Notes under the pieces: generated by a model
What the model was told of the DNA's origin: nothing
Databases searched by the model: none
What the model saw: only the letters and a program-made list of their open reading frames with translations
Translations under genes and position numbers: made by a program
Part shown: one piece after another, positions 11,216-21,595 of the stretch
Layout: every line of letters begins with the position of its first letter
Position numbering within the stretch: position 1 is the stretch's first letter
DNA from: Haematobia irritans
Lineage: Eukaryota > Arthropoda > Insecta > Diptera > Muscidae
Direction: 5' to 3'
DNA: 64,000 nucleotides
Assembly: GCF_050003625.1 (NCBI RefSeq)
Contig: NC_134400.1
Span: forward strand, 226,774,085 to 226,838,084

Positions 11216-11488
11216 CAAGGCATATTAATTAAAGTTAAGTCACGAGCAAGCGTGTGTACCCCCCCATGATATTAATAATGTCAAACTAAAATGGCAGATC
11301 ACTCAAGTTTTGTTTGTATGTGTAGTCTTGTTGTGTTTGTGTATGTGTATGTGTAGTGTTGTTGTATTGTTGAATGCATATATAAAACATCAACATTGTT
11401 GAATACTAAACGTAAACAAAGCCTTTGACAAGATGAATGTCGATATTAGTCACCTGATTGCATGACTTTACCTCTTTAATATGCCTTG
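11216..11488. mobile_element. MULE-like MITE with 9-bp TSD
   Basis: Inverted termini CAAGGCATATTAA bound 273 bp, and TTTTTTCAT is duplicated on each side (11207-11215, 11489-11497). The right arm of the fold-back retains the empty site with a single TTTTTTCAT (around 12585-12600, complement). A 9-bp duplication suggests Mutator-like transposition. The interior is TG/AC-rich with no ORF. Confidence 0.85.
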
Positions 11489-12235
11489 TTTTTTCATGTT
11501 GTCATCACATTTGTTCGTGCAGTGTAAGGGCAAAACTTGAACGAACACACAATAAATAGACGAGCTTCTGTCGGAGTGTTTATCCGACCGTCTAAGGTCC
11601 GCTTAAATAATCGGTAATTGTGTTATCGATCCCATAAACATTCAGCAGTATATGCCTTCGGACTTAACTTATAGTGTGGCCAATATATGGGATATGTTCG
11701 ATACGACCACTGTCGTCCGGATAAACTTATAGTCTGCACGTCGCATAACGAATACTCAAAAAATTAGTCAATAACGAGTACTTTTAATCCATAGACTATA
11801 GACTTTAGATAGATGATCCACTATTCTCTTTAAAAACAATGTGTCAGTTCCAAAAATTAATTTTCTGACATTTCGTTTTGATTTTTTCGTAAAGAGTCAG
11901 TCCCAAACATTAATTTTCGCGCATTTGCTTTTGTGTTGTTCGTAAAGAGCAATGCTGCTCAAAATTAAATTTCGTATTTTCGCGATTTTGGTCACAATTT
12001 TTTGTTCAAATATGAACTTTTAATATATTAATTTATTTATAAATCCTCTGTTGCATCATAAACGTTCTAATTTTGTGTAAAATTGGCAAACTACAAAAAG
12101 GAAAACGAAAGAGATTGTAAGCGTGCTCTTATTTTTCTCGTTTATTCTTAATCTTCGGAACTGTCACAAATAGTTTGACACTCATGGCTCATCTATCTAA
12201 AGTCTATAGTCTATGTTTTAATCAAATACTCGTTA

Positions 12236-12477
12236 TGCGCTTTACAGACTATCAGTTATTCCGGACGACAGTGCCCGTGTCGAACATATCCCATATATTG
12301 TGCACATTATAAGTTAAGTCCGAAGGCATAATCGATACTGCTGCATGTTTATGGGATCGATAACACATTTACCGATTATTTAGTCATCGCCGACAAGTCG
12401 TATCGATCCGACACACTGTAAGATTCTTTACAAACACCGACATTCCGTCCGGAATAACTGATAGTCTGTAAAGCGCA
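12236..12477. mobile_element. Harbinger-like 242-bp MITE (intact, in fold-back arm)
   Basis: An intact copy with 30-bp inverted termini (TGCGCTTTACAGACTATCAG at the left end) and TTA duplications at 12233-12235 and 12478-12480. It lies in the right arm of the fold-back, and a deleted mirror copy is at 11612-11755 in the left arm, so it probably inserted before the palindrome formed. Confidence 0.88.
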
Positions 12478-13099
12478 TTAAGCGGACCTTAGACGGTCGG
12501 ATAAACACTCCGACAGAGGTTCGTCTATTTGTTGTGTGTTCGTTCAAGTTTTGCCCTTACACTGCACGAACAAATGTGATGACAACATGAAAAAATAAGA
12601 AGAAGCATAAACAAACAATGAAATCGTACGAAGATTTATGGGTGAAACCATTTTTTTCTGAAAAATGTAAGAAAATAATAAAAAAATCCTGGTATATGTG
12701 TCAAAACAATGATTCCTGAAGTAATCCACATTTAATATATTACAAATTACTTGTCGCCCGGTTTCCCATTGATTGTAAGTGGAATTTTTCCACGTTTTTG
12801 CCACAATACTGGTTTAGATTTATATATTTCTTTAATTTTCAACCAGAATTGGCGATCCATCATTAATTTCATTGCAGAAATGCCTGTTTTTAATGTAAAA
12901 ATAAATTTGTCTTTGATAATGTTTGTCGAACATCCCCTTACACTCAATGATTTGTACCACCCAACCTGCAAAAATCAAAGTTGTTTTGATTTTATGCCAA
13001 CACGTCCCCGCGACAGCCGAACACGACCTTATACTATCGGATTTGTCGCCGCAACGTGTTGTGTCGCAGTGTTTATCCGACCGTATAAGGTGCCCTTTA

Positions 13100-13560
13100 C
13101 ACTCCCAACACTACTATTATTGTGGTTTTTCTCTCATTGCGACTAGCATTATTTTGTTGATCAAAAAAGGGAAAATAGGATTTTTGGATTTATTCCTTCC
13201 CAATTATTTATGTACATATATTTAAAATACCTAATCTATATTGGTAAGTTTTGCAAAGATGTACAATTCAGCTTAGTTTCAGAATATTAAACAAACATTT
13301 TTCTACGTATACATATATTAAATACATACATACATTAAATGTAATAATCGGTATTATTTTATTTTTTACATAAGGCAGTTATAATGATATATTGTCTAGG
13401 TTAAATATACTATATTGGGTAGATATAGAAATGTAGATGTTTGAGTTATATCTTAAACGAATATAACACCATTAATTAAAATTTTTGTTTTGGGTGGTGG
13501 TGAATCTTCCAAATCAATCTATGGTACACGTCAAATTATATTCCAAATTGATTTCATGAC
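13100..13560. other. AT-rich intergenic sequence
   Basis: This lies downstream (3') of the secreted-protein gene on the minus strand and probably holds its 3' UTR. I see no repeat family or other gene. Confidence 0.5.
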
Positions 13561-14727
13561 TTAGTATTTAAGTCCGCGAGATCTTAAATTATTCGGCTTT
13601 TTGAGCAAAGTGTTATATGAATTGATTCGAAGCGATGGCATATTTTGGATGCTAGCCACGTTAGTAGAACCACCAGGACCTCGACTCACAGCGTTTAAGC
13701 CAGAACGCAGGCTTGGTGCAAGGTAGGGCCTTTGACTTGTTGTCGGAATAGATGTTTGTGTCTTCGAGATGCTTGGAACAATAATCTGCCCCGATGTAGT
13801 CGTTGTAGGAAGTGTTTGTGGCAAATTATTTGACTGCGATAATATTGGTGGCAATAGAGAATTTATCGGAAATGTTGATGGATTCACATTTACAAAAGAT
13901 GATATCGATTGCTGTTTTGTTGGAGGTCTACGCGTAATAGATGGAGCAATATATGGATTAATGTCAGAATTTGTATAGTTTAAGGGTACATTGTACGTTT
14001 TTCCAGATGGTGTGGTCACCGTCTCACTCTTAATTGGCTGTTGATGTACACATGGTTTTTGGTAGTTATATTCTGCTTCAGATTCAGGACTTAGCTGTAT
14101 ATAATTTTCAAAATACCGATGCACCGAGTGTTGAGGAGTAGAGTAATTTACATTTACCAAAGATTCACGGGTTTTTATCCTACTGGTATTAAAGTTGGGC
14201 AGTAATTCAGCATCTCCTGAAATTTTTTCAACAGTTTTCGGAATATCCGAAAATTCTCTTTCTTCTGATGAAGCTTCAAACACAGGCTTTTCAGTTTGCT
14301 CAGTCTCGACATTTCCTCTTGCTTTCTTTGTACCATCTTTCGTGGTTCCATTTGTTTTCTTCTCATGACTATGCTTTTTATTTACATACTCAAATAGGTC
14401 TTCAACATCTGGCACATCTGGTAAAACTCCAAAAGAACTGAAATTGTCTTTCAACGATTTGGACCTATTGTTATTAAGTTCCGAGTTTTTTTTCGATGTC
14501 GCTGTATGTTTATTACTCTCAACATTTTTAATGACTGTTATAGTTTTTACTTGCGTTCCTTCTTTAGACTTGATATTGGTTGCAGAGTAAGCAAGGCTTA
14601 AGTCACGTTTTCCTTGATATGGTGCTTCCCTCCTTAGTCTGTTATCGACATTTTGGTCCTCAAAGGTGACTGCCGATGTTATTAACACAAGTGACACTGT
14701 TATTGTGAAATATTGCACCTGTAACAT
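13561..14727 (-). CDS. Secreted Pro/Ser/Thr-rich protein, uncharacterised
   Basis: The minus-strand frame is open from 14763 to 13561, but I choose ATG at 14727 (388 aa). The upstream codons lie in a T-rich tract ending in TTACAG, a good splice acceptor (exon probably from 14733), and the ATG at 14727 gives a clean signal peptide, MLQVQYFTITVSLVLITSAV. Next comes a dibasic stretch (NRLRREAPYQGKRD) that could be a furin-type cleavage site. The middle is rich in Lys, Glu, Asn and Ser. The C-terminal half is low-complexity with many Pro, Ser and Thr (APSITRRPPTKQQS, LPTTTTSGQ, PYLAPSLRSG) and a GKTYNVPLNY segment. No cysteine-rich or enzymatic domain is visible. The layout suggests an extracellular-matrix, cuticle-associated or secreted structural protein. 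It looks like a genuine host gene, with no transposon ends around it. Confidence 0.72.
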   Translation of the reverse strand: MLQVQYFTITVSLVLITSAVTFEDQNVDNRLRREAPYQGKRDLSLAYSATNIKSKEGTQVKTITVIKNVESNKHTATSKKNSELNNNRSKSLKDNFSSFGVLPDVPDVEDLFEYVNKKHSHEKKTNGTTKDGTKKARGNVETEQTEKPVFEASSEEREFSDIPKTVEKISGDAELLPNFNTSRIKTRESLVNVNYSTPQHSVHRYFENYIQLSPESEAEYNYQKPCVHQQPIKSETVTTPSGKTYNVPLNYTNSDINPYIAPSITRRPPTKQQSISSFVNVNPSTFPINSLLPPILSQSNNLPQTLPTTTTSGQIIVPSISKTQTSIPTTSQRPYLAPSLRSGLNAVSRGPGGSTNVASIQNMPSLRINSYNTLLKKPNNLRSRGLKY

Positions 14728-14763
14728 ACAAGGCTGTAACATAAAACATAAAATGATATCCAA

Positions 14764-15049
14764 AATATGAATATATTTTAATATGTTGTAGTTCTATAGC
14801 GCAAAGAGAGTTTAAGTTGTAAACTTCACGAAGGGTCTAACCAAGAGAAAAATTTGGGTGAAAATCGATCGATCTGCATTACTGTTACTTAAATTGGCAA
14901 ATCGTAAAACAACTCAAAGTTGTAATATTCTCTGCAATATTAAAAAAAAATTTTTTTCAACCAATATCTCATTTGATCAAAATTTGAAAGCAAATTTGTC
15001 CGAGCAAGGGAAAGTAACTAATTCTACTAAAATGGAGGTGATAACATGT
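14764..15049. other. Upstream region of the secreted-protein gene
   Basis: This lies 5' of the minus-strand gene and probably includes its leader intron and first non-coding exon, though I cannot place a donor site with confidence. No repeat is recognised before the SINE fragment at 15050. Confidence 0.4.
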
Positions 15050-15162
15050 GTTATTGCTGGTGACATTTCTAAGTGTTTCAAAGATTTTCTAAGTGGATCC
15101 ATCGAAATTTGAAAAGCCGTTCGGACTTGGCTATAGAAAGAGGTGGTCCTTGTCATTGAGTT
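15050..15162 (+). mobile_element. SINE body fragment
   Basis: A diverged piece of the SINE body with TTGCTGGTGACATTTCTAAG and CCGTTCGGACTTGG, ending at TTGTCATTGAG. Head and tail are missing. It is followed by an AT-rich stretch (15163-15268) containing TTATAATTACAAATTATA, which resembles the window's last 100 bp. Confidence 0.7.
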
Positions 15163-15269
15163 ATTTTATTTATTTATTACTTAAATTATTATAATTACAA
15201 ATTATAGTAAACTTATTTTATTATTTTTACGAGCACTAGCAATTAGAGGCTAAAGACCTGAGCTAAACA

Positions 15270-15623
15270 TAGGTTAGGTTAGGTTAGGTTATGTGGCAGC
15301 CCTATGTATCAGGCTCACTTAGACTATTCAGTCCATTGTGATACCACATTGGTGAACTTCTCTCTTATCACTGAGTGCTGCCCGATTCCATGTTAAGCTC
15401 AATGACAAGGGACCTCCTTTTTATAGCCGAGTCCGAACGGCGTTCCACATTGCAGTGAAACCACTTAGAGAAGCTTTGAAACCCTCAGAAATGTCACCAG
15501 CATTACTGAGGTGGGATAATCCACCGCTGAAAAACTTTTTGGTGTTCGGTCGAAGCAGGAATCGAACCCATGACCTTGTGTATGCAAGGCGGACATGCTA
15601 ACCATTGCACCACGGTGGCTCCC
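15270..15623 (-). mobile_element. tRNA-derived SINE, full length, minus strand
   Basis: This is the reverse complement of the SINE at 3633. On the plus strand it starts with the tail AGGTTAGGTTAGGTTAGG and ends with the complement of the tRNA-like head (CGGTGGCTCCC); the B box is near 15555. A second, 5'-truncated SINE 3' end in plus orientation abuts it at about 15635-15712. Confidence 0.9.
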
Positions 15624-16042
15624 ATGAAAAGGGGCATTAATGAGAGAGAAGTTCACCACCTGTCGTAGACTAAGTGAGCGTAAAATAAAGGGCTGTTACT
15701 ATACCTAACCTTTATTTATTGTATGGTTCTACAATTATCATTGAATCAATATAATTGCACAAACAAACCAACAATATACCCTTTTCTCCACGAAGCAAAA
15801 AGAACACTGTTAAAAAAATACTTGACGTTGTGAAAAAGGCATTATAAAAACCTTTATTAAAGTAAGTATAAATATCTAAATTTTTTTGATTACCACGTCT
15901 GACCAAACTTTTTGTTTATATATTGATATTTATTTAATCAAACCGAGCCCATGTGGTCTATATGTTGATAGATAGTTTGTATTTGTATTACAGAATTTTT
16001 CTTGAAATATTAAAGCTAATACATATTTATTTTAAAAACACT

Positions 16043-16165
16043 AACGGCCATTTTCATGTAGCTCCGTTAGGCTTTAACTGCCAGTTAACAGAAAGTAAAT
16101 TACAAATAGCTTTTCTCCGGTTAACTTTAACTGAAAAATTTTTAGCAGTTAAGATTTAAACAGTT
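16043..16165. mobile_element. Terminus of a TAACGGCC-type MITE
   Basis: AACGGCCATTTTCATGTAGC followed by TCCGTTAG and an AACTGAAAAATTTTTAGCAG segment matches, in reverse complement, the end at about 63495-63562. The partner end is absent because the next repeat copy (16222-16637) begins soon after. Confidence 0.55.
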
Positions 16166-16221
16166 ATATTAAATATATAGGCAAGATGACATATAAATCC
16201 ATATTAAGATTTAGAAGATTG

Positions 16222-16637
16222 TTATCCTATTGTCATAAAAAGTTAAAATGTAGGAACTACTATTGTTTAAGTTACACGATAAAGGTAACGTATGCATATG
16301 ACGCATGATGTTGACGAACTTTTAACTTTTCAATGCGTCGAGTGCGTTGACAACATTAAACAACATGTAAACGAATCAACAAACGCCAAACAATTTAAAA
16401 TATATACGAGAAATTATTGAGGAAGTTAAAAAAAAAACATAACGCGCATGGAGTATAAAAAAGCGCATGGAATATGAAAACACAATAAAAAGTGCTGAGG
16501 TGAGGAATGCAATCATCAAATTTATTGATGTTCCGACGCATGCTGTGTAATTCAATTAAAGAATCGTATTCGTCAACTCATTCGAATACAACGTACGCAC
16601 GCATGACCGCATGGTATGCAATTCCACCTTTATGAAT
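16222..16637. mobile_element. TIR element with MADF-like fragment (copy 2)
   Basis: A diverged copy of the 1073-1482 element lacking the left terminus; the right end GACCGCATGGT is present near 16608. The MADF-like frame is more damaged here (poly-A expansion and stops). Similarity to copy 1 continues a little past the right terminus into AATTCCACCTT. Confidence 0.6.
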
Positions 16638-16783
16638 AATGTGAATGGTGGGTGACACAATTATTGTCAGTGAGAGTATTGATTAATTCAAATGATTATT
16701 ATTATTGTTACGTTTTTTTATAAACCTCTTTACAAATCAAAGTAAATATTCAATTTTGAGACCATTATTTCGGATTCTGGTTT

Positions 16784-16925
16784 ATGTTTTTTCTCACACT
16801 TCGCTATTTGGCCCTACATCTGTGGGCCAAATAGCGCTTATTCTCGTAAGATCATTTGGTCACAATTCAAAAATCAAAATTTCAGAACAAATTCATATAG
16901 CTTTTTCATTAGTTGAGGTTGGCTC
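16784..16925. mobile_element. Fragment of TTAA MITE interior
   Basis: This is the reverse complement of the central part of the 4216-4738 MITE, with GGCCAAATAGCGCTTATT and TTTGGTCACAATTCAAAAAT. No terminus is left. It also contains a short hairpin, TATTTGGCCC...GGGCCAAATA. Confidence 0.6.
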
Positions 16926-17200
16926 TCAAAAAAAAAAAAAAAAAACAGGTACCATCAGAATGCTATGAACTCGCAAAATACATGGGTTCGTAAAACCAAG
17001 CACTTGCAAACATATCAGCTCCTAGTTCAAGATCGACATTGGGTATTATACAAAAATGGACCAATTCGTAGTCATCGTTAACTTCTAGGTTATAAAAAAC
17101 ACAAAATCAAATTTTTTATGTTTACGGACCATTTATGGACTAGGTGCAAAAAAAACATGTAAGACGTATCATGTGGCTTTAATTCATCATTTACCCTAGA
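16926..17200. other. Unassigned AT-rich sequence
   Basis: It begins with an A-run, followed by sequence with no recognised repeat or gene. Confidence 0.4.
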
Positions 17201-17336
17201 AACGTCCCTTGTCATTGAGCTTAACATATAATCGGGCAGCACTCAGTGATAAGAGAGAAGTTCACCAGTGTGGTATCACAATGGACTGAATAGTCTAAGT
17301 GAGCCTGATACATCGGGCTGCCACCTAACCTAACCT
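17201..17336 (+). mobile_element. 5'-truncated SINE
   Basis: The copy starts at GTCCCTTGTCATTGAGC and ends with the CACCTAACCTAACCTA tail. The tRNA-like head is missing. It is followed head-to-tail by another truncated copy. Confidence 0.85.
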
Positions 17337-17348
17337 ACCCTAAAAAAG

Positions 17349-17519
17349 GGCAATGTGGAACCCCGTTCGGACTCGGCAATAAAAAGGAGGTTCCTTGTCA
17401 TTGAGCTTAACATAGAATCGGGCAGCACTCAGTGATAAGAGAAAAGTTCATCAATGTGGTATCACAATGGACTGAATAGTCTAAGTGAGCCTGATACATC
17501 GGGCTGCCACCTAACCTAA
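17349..17519 (+). mobile_element. 5'-truncated SINE with TSD
   Basis: This copy starts at GCAATGTGGAACCCCGTTCG and ends at the CCTAACCTA tail. The flanks CTACCCTAAAAAAGG and CTACCCTAAAAAGG look like a target duplication, so it inserted next to the tail of the preceding SINE. Confidence 0.82.
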
Positions 17520-17884
17520 CCTACCCTAAAAAGGAGATGTTTTTTTTCAATTCGCACATGAGATTTGAGTATCTACATCTCAATAACTATATATAAAGCT
17601 AAGTTATTTATTTTTATTTTATTTTTATTTCTGCATGAATGTAACATAGTCGATCAGACCCTAAGACAGTTACAGTTACAATACAATAGCATTACTACTA
17701 GAAACACTTAAATATAAAAATATATAAATAACAATTTAAAAATATAGATCTATTTTTTTTATAATAAATAACACAGAATGAGAATAGTAACAATATAAGA
17801 ACAATATAAAATTAACTGCAATAAAAACAAAAAATGACACTTAGACACAACCTACTACTTATAAAATTTAAAAAAAAGTTGAAT

Positions 17885-18848
17885 TTAAATGTCATTTGGT
17901 ATGGTATAATCATAAAGTTTTTGCTTATAAGGTTTTGGCATCAAATTATATGGCCATTTCGGCTTGGTTGTAAAATGAGTTAAATAAATAATAAAATAAT
18001 AAAAATAATAAAATAAAATAAAATAAATAAAAAATAAAAATACATTAAAAGTCTTTAAAGAGGCGGGCAAAATATTAAACACCCGAGCAACTCTTACAAG
18101 AAACGATTTTTCTAACACAGAACATAACTTTGGAATGACAATATGGGAATTTCTAGTAGACCTACCAAATTTAAACAATTGAACTACAAATAAAGGCTCC
18201 TGAGCCCTGATAATCTTATTAAACATATACAAATTTCTAATATTCACGAAATCATTAAACGTACAACCAAGGAAGTCCAACACATAATAAGTAATATGAT
18301 CATACCATTTGACAGAGTACACATAATGCAGCACACGACGAAATAGTAACCGGAGTTTTCTTACTAAGTAGCCGTAACTACCTGAAGAAACTTCCAGACC
18401 ATACAGAAATGCAGGCATAATAATAAGCGCATGCACAAGAAACCTCCTCATTTCAGGAGGCAAAAATGGATCCAACTTGTAAAACTTTCGTAACATAACG
18501 TTTACTTTGGAAATCACAGAATTTATTTGCGCTTCAAAAACCAGTTTGTCATCAATAATTACACCAACACACTTAACAGAGGTCACAACTTTTATAATAT
18601 TATGACAAATGGACACTGTTACTGTATCTAATGGAATATTTCCAAAGTTTCTGCAAAACATCTAAAAATACACGATCACATTTGAACAATATCTGGACAT
18701 CATCGGCGTAAGCAAAGGTTAAACAATTTCTTGAACTAAGACGACTAAACAAATCATTAATATACATAATAAACATCAAAGGTCCAAGCACAGAGCCCTG
18801 CGGGACACCACTACTTACAGAGAGAATAAGCGAATTACAGTTACTCAC
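17885..18848 (-). pseudogene. LINE-B reverse transcriptase, C-terminal part
   Basis: Two overlapping frames cover this part. The first (18848-18600) has SSGVPQGSVLGPLMFIMYIN and the catalytic FAYADDVQI. The second (18661-17885) starts after the palm and has VGVIIDDKLVF, the thumb-like ALIIMPAFLYGLEVSSG and FLGCTF. Compared with LINE-A, about 50 residues between the YADD block and the next block are missing and the frame changes, so the enzyme is dead. The last 45 residues are read through AT microsatellite and Tc1-derived sequence and are not native. Confidence 0.85.
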
Positions 18849-18886
18849 ACATACATATTGCCTCCTACCCGTTTAATATGACTTCA

Positions 18887-19489
18887 TCAATCTACATGCA
18901 GAGCTTGAAAACCCATATATATATTGTATAGCTTGGAAACTAATGCTGTATGATTAATTCTATCAAACGCCTTTTCAAGGTCGAGTGACAGCAGAACGCA
19001 ACAACCCCCACTTGCCATCTGTTGCCGTATATTTTCCGTCAATCCAATAAGAAGTGAAGTAATGTTTCTATTTGGCCGGAAACCACATTGACAATCATAA
19101 AGCAGCGAGGATTTACTTATATAATCATAAATCTGAAATTTCATCAAATGCTCAACCACTTTCGACAAAATCGGCATTATAGATATCGGCCTATATTCTT
19201 CACTTCCACTTTCCTTTGGTATCGGGAATATTTTCGCTATCTTCCAGTCAGACGGAAACACAGACGTAGTTAACGATGTATTCACAACATGCAGGACATA
19301 ATGACCAATAAACGGAAACATAATCTTTAAATGTTTCAAACCAAATTGGTCATAGCCAACAGCAGTAGCATTTATTTTTCCAAATGCATCTACTAACTCC
19401 ACATAATCAACCACATGAAAGGAATATCCATCTACGACATTATCAGACCCAACAGCAACATCTAAGTTGTCACGCGTATGATTTGACAT
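18887..19489 (-). pseudogene. LINE-B reverse transcriptase, N-terminal blocks
   Basis: This 200-residue frame contains the early RT blocks: FPSDWKIAKIFPIPKESGSE, YRPISIMPILSKVVEHLM, CQCGFRPNRNITS and LLSLDLEKAFDRINH (first catalytic Asp). It runs directly toward the YADD part but is interrupted by a frame change near 18890. A linking piece at 19778-19536 (RKCYVKSRDGDW, KCRNKVKRVIRNIKRTYHKD) lies between endonuclease and RT, as is normal in this group. Confidence 0.87.
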
Positions 19490-19813
19490 AAAAATACGGT
19501 TAAGTTCATCAACATTAACATTTTGAAAGACACTGTCACAATATTTTCCAAATTTCCTTACCAGACTTATTCTTAAACAAATCCTTATGATACGTCCTCT
19601 TAATATTTCTAATAACTCTCTTTACCTTATTTCTACACTTACAATATATCTTCCAATTGTCGTCACTTCTGTCACGTATGTATACACTATATGCGATATC
19701 CCTCAGAGAAAGATGATACGGAATCTCTGGAGCCTTAAACCAGTCACCATCGCGAGATTTAACATAACACTTTCTCAAAGGTATGTTGTCATGTATGTAA
19801 TGTAGATTTGCAT

Positions 19814-20200
19814 TTAAAACATGTATTTGAGCATTAACATCTGAGGTAGTATATATATATCATCAAACCGACAATGAGATATATTCTCCTCCATAAAATC
19901 TGCAGTACATACATTGTAATCACGATATTCATAACATTGACTGACAAAACTTTTACGTATACCAAGCGAAATAAACATAAATGAGTGATCTGATATACCC
20001 GGACAAGCAAATTGATCAGAACAAGACAACAACTCTGGAAAAGACAGTAGGAATAAATCTAGCAAAGACGTGGAACGATGAGAAACATCATAATGTGTTG
20101 GCAACGAATTGTGAACAACGCTCAAGTTCATCCTATTGGCAACACTACGCAGACTCATACTTTTCACAATATCAAACATATAATTATTAAAATCACCCAT
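19814..20200 (-). pseudogene. LINE-B endonuclease, C-terminal part
   Basis: The frame begins MGDFNNYMFD (the GDFN motif of APE-type endonucleases) and includes TSLLDLFLLS and PGISDHSFMFI (the SDH motif). Upstream sequence to about 20560 matches the fragment at 29640-29885 and encodes the N-terminal endonuclease part in broken frames (for example GGGVAIYI-like). Confidence 0.85.
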
Positions 20201-20840
20201 AATAACAACATTATTGAATCTAACAATTAAATCAGCAATGGATTCTTCAAAGGCAAATACACAACCCCAACTAACACTGAATTCCCATTATATATCAAAC
20301 AAAAGATATGTTCTACGCTACCATTAGAGCTGCTTGTGCTAACTACCCTATGTTTAATATTCTTAGAAATATATATTGCCACACCCCCACCTCTGCAATC
20401 GGGTCGATCATGTCTATATATGCTATAACCCGGTATACGAACTGGAGGATACAGCGGATTTTAGCCACGTCTCAGTTACAGCAAAAACTTCCAAATGCCC
20501 CCTTCCAATATGCTTCTAATCTCACTTATTTTAAAAGAAACATGACCAACATTTAAATTGTTCTTGAAATTACATAACTTTAAAGATAAAAACAAGGCCT
20601 AAATTGGTAGACAAGTTCATATTTAAAGTTCTAATACCCCAGAAAATCTCATTAAAAAATATGACAAATATTTAAATACAATAATAAAAAATAATAGTTT
20701 ATACTACTCAATAGCAATGGGAACATTTTCAATAGCTGGCACTACTGCTCCTGTTGCATTTAAAATCTCAGCACACTTTTTTAAGTCGTATTCCCTTTCT
20801 GCACCATCTGCTTGCGTAACCAAAACGTAAGGGCGATCAG

Positions 20841-21595
20841 GGGCCAAATCACCGCATTCGTCATCGAGTTCTGTTTCGTATCGAGAAACATTTCGATCGC
20901 TGTAAAATTTTGGATCACCGCATTCGATCGTAATTTATTTTGTCTACTACTTTTTTTTTACATTGCTGTAAACATATGGTAATAAGAAATTGGAAGCAAA
21001 AGATGATTTCAAAATAACTTTTTGTGATCAAAATATGTATATGTGTAAAAATTATTATGAATCCATGTGTTTTTGTTTTCCTCGTCTTCGGATTCAGAGG
21101 ATGAGTACAAAGTGGCATTAGTAAGGAAAAATATTCGAGACAAAATCAGTCGTTTGCCTGAGGTGCATTACCTGTAAGTGATTCTATTTTGAAGTGAGTG
21201 CTTTTAACTAATTGTGTTTTTAACATCCATAGATTTAAAAGACTCTTTCGTCTGTCAAAAGAAGCTTTTAAATATGTTCTTGAAAAATGAGTTTTTTTTT
21301 CAAGCGGCTACTGAGCATTCCTTTCTTTGTTCCGTTTCCCTAAATGCAAGTAATATTATATTTTCTTAAAGGTATTTTGCCAAAATATATAAATAATACA
21401 TCCATTTTCACCAACTACTTGTTTCTTTTTGTTTACCTTTTTTCTGCTCAAAAATCACTACATATTTCGTTTTCGATAGCATGCTACCTATCGTGTTGAA
21501 CTTCGAGTAGAAACAATTCGATAACGACTGCGGTGATTCGCGTAAACTACATTACGACGACGAACTACTCGATTTCGACTGCGGTGATTTGGCCC
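20841..21595 (+). mobile_element. PIF/Harbinger derivative with CAG TSD (copy 1)
   Basis: Termini GGGCCAAATCACCGCA and TGCGGTGATTTGGCCC are flanked by CAG on both sides (20838-20840, 21596-21598). It sits in LINE-B ORF1. Internally it keeps a spliced fragment of the transposase N-terminus (21082-21291). Three-bp CWG or TWA duplications are known for Harbinger elements. It is a deletion derivative lacking the DDE domain. Confidence 0.85.
21082..21291 (+). pseudogene. Harbinger transposase fragment with a 59-bp intron
   Basis: Exon 1 reads SSSDSEDEYKVALVRKNIRD, then KISRLPEVHY to a GTAAGT donor at 21174. The acceptor TCCATAG ends at 21232, and exon 2 continues LFKRLFRLSKEAFKYVLEK before a stop. 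FKRLFRLSKEAFKYVL fits the N-terminal motif of HARBI1-like transposases. Short introns are typical of flies and of PIF transposase genes. The rest of the protein is deleted. Confidence 0.7.

Larger units (their letters stand above)
10682..13097. mobile_element. 2.4-kb fold-back element with ~1-kb arms
   Basis: Ends AAGGGCACCTTATACGGTCG and its complement are flanked by TA (10680-10681, 13098-13099). The arms are near-perfect inverted copies running inward from both ends to about 11825 and 12180, leaving a ~350-bp unique centre. The left arm carries a 273-bp insertion (11216-11488) absent from the right. Both arms contain the 242-bp MITE at the same position, but the left copy (11612-11755) has lost its distal half. 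Within each arm an ORF segment includes MMDRQFWLKIKEIYKSKPVL, weakly reminiscent of a MADF domain; I give that identity low weight. Confidence 0.8.

Noticed and set aside
10808..11269. 153-codon plus-strand frame and its mirror frames at 12544-13225
   Set aside because: They are parts of the fold-back arms. A weak MADF-like look is noted, but no complete protein or start is supported.
13769..13978. Plus-strand 69-codon frame inside the secreted-protein gene
   Set aside because: Antisense shadow of the 388-aa gene.
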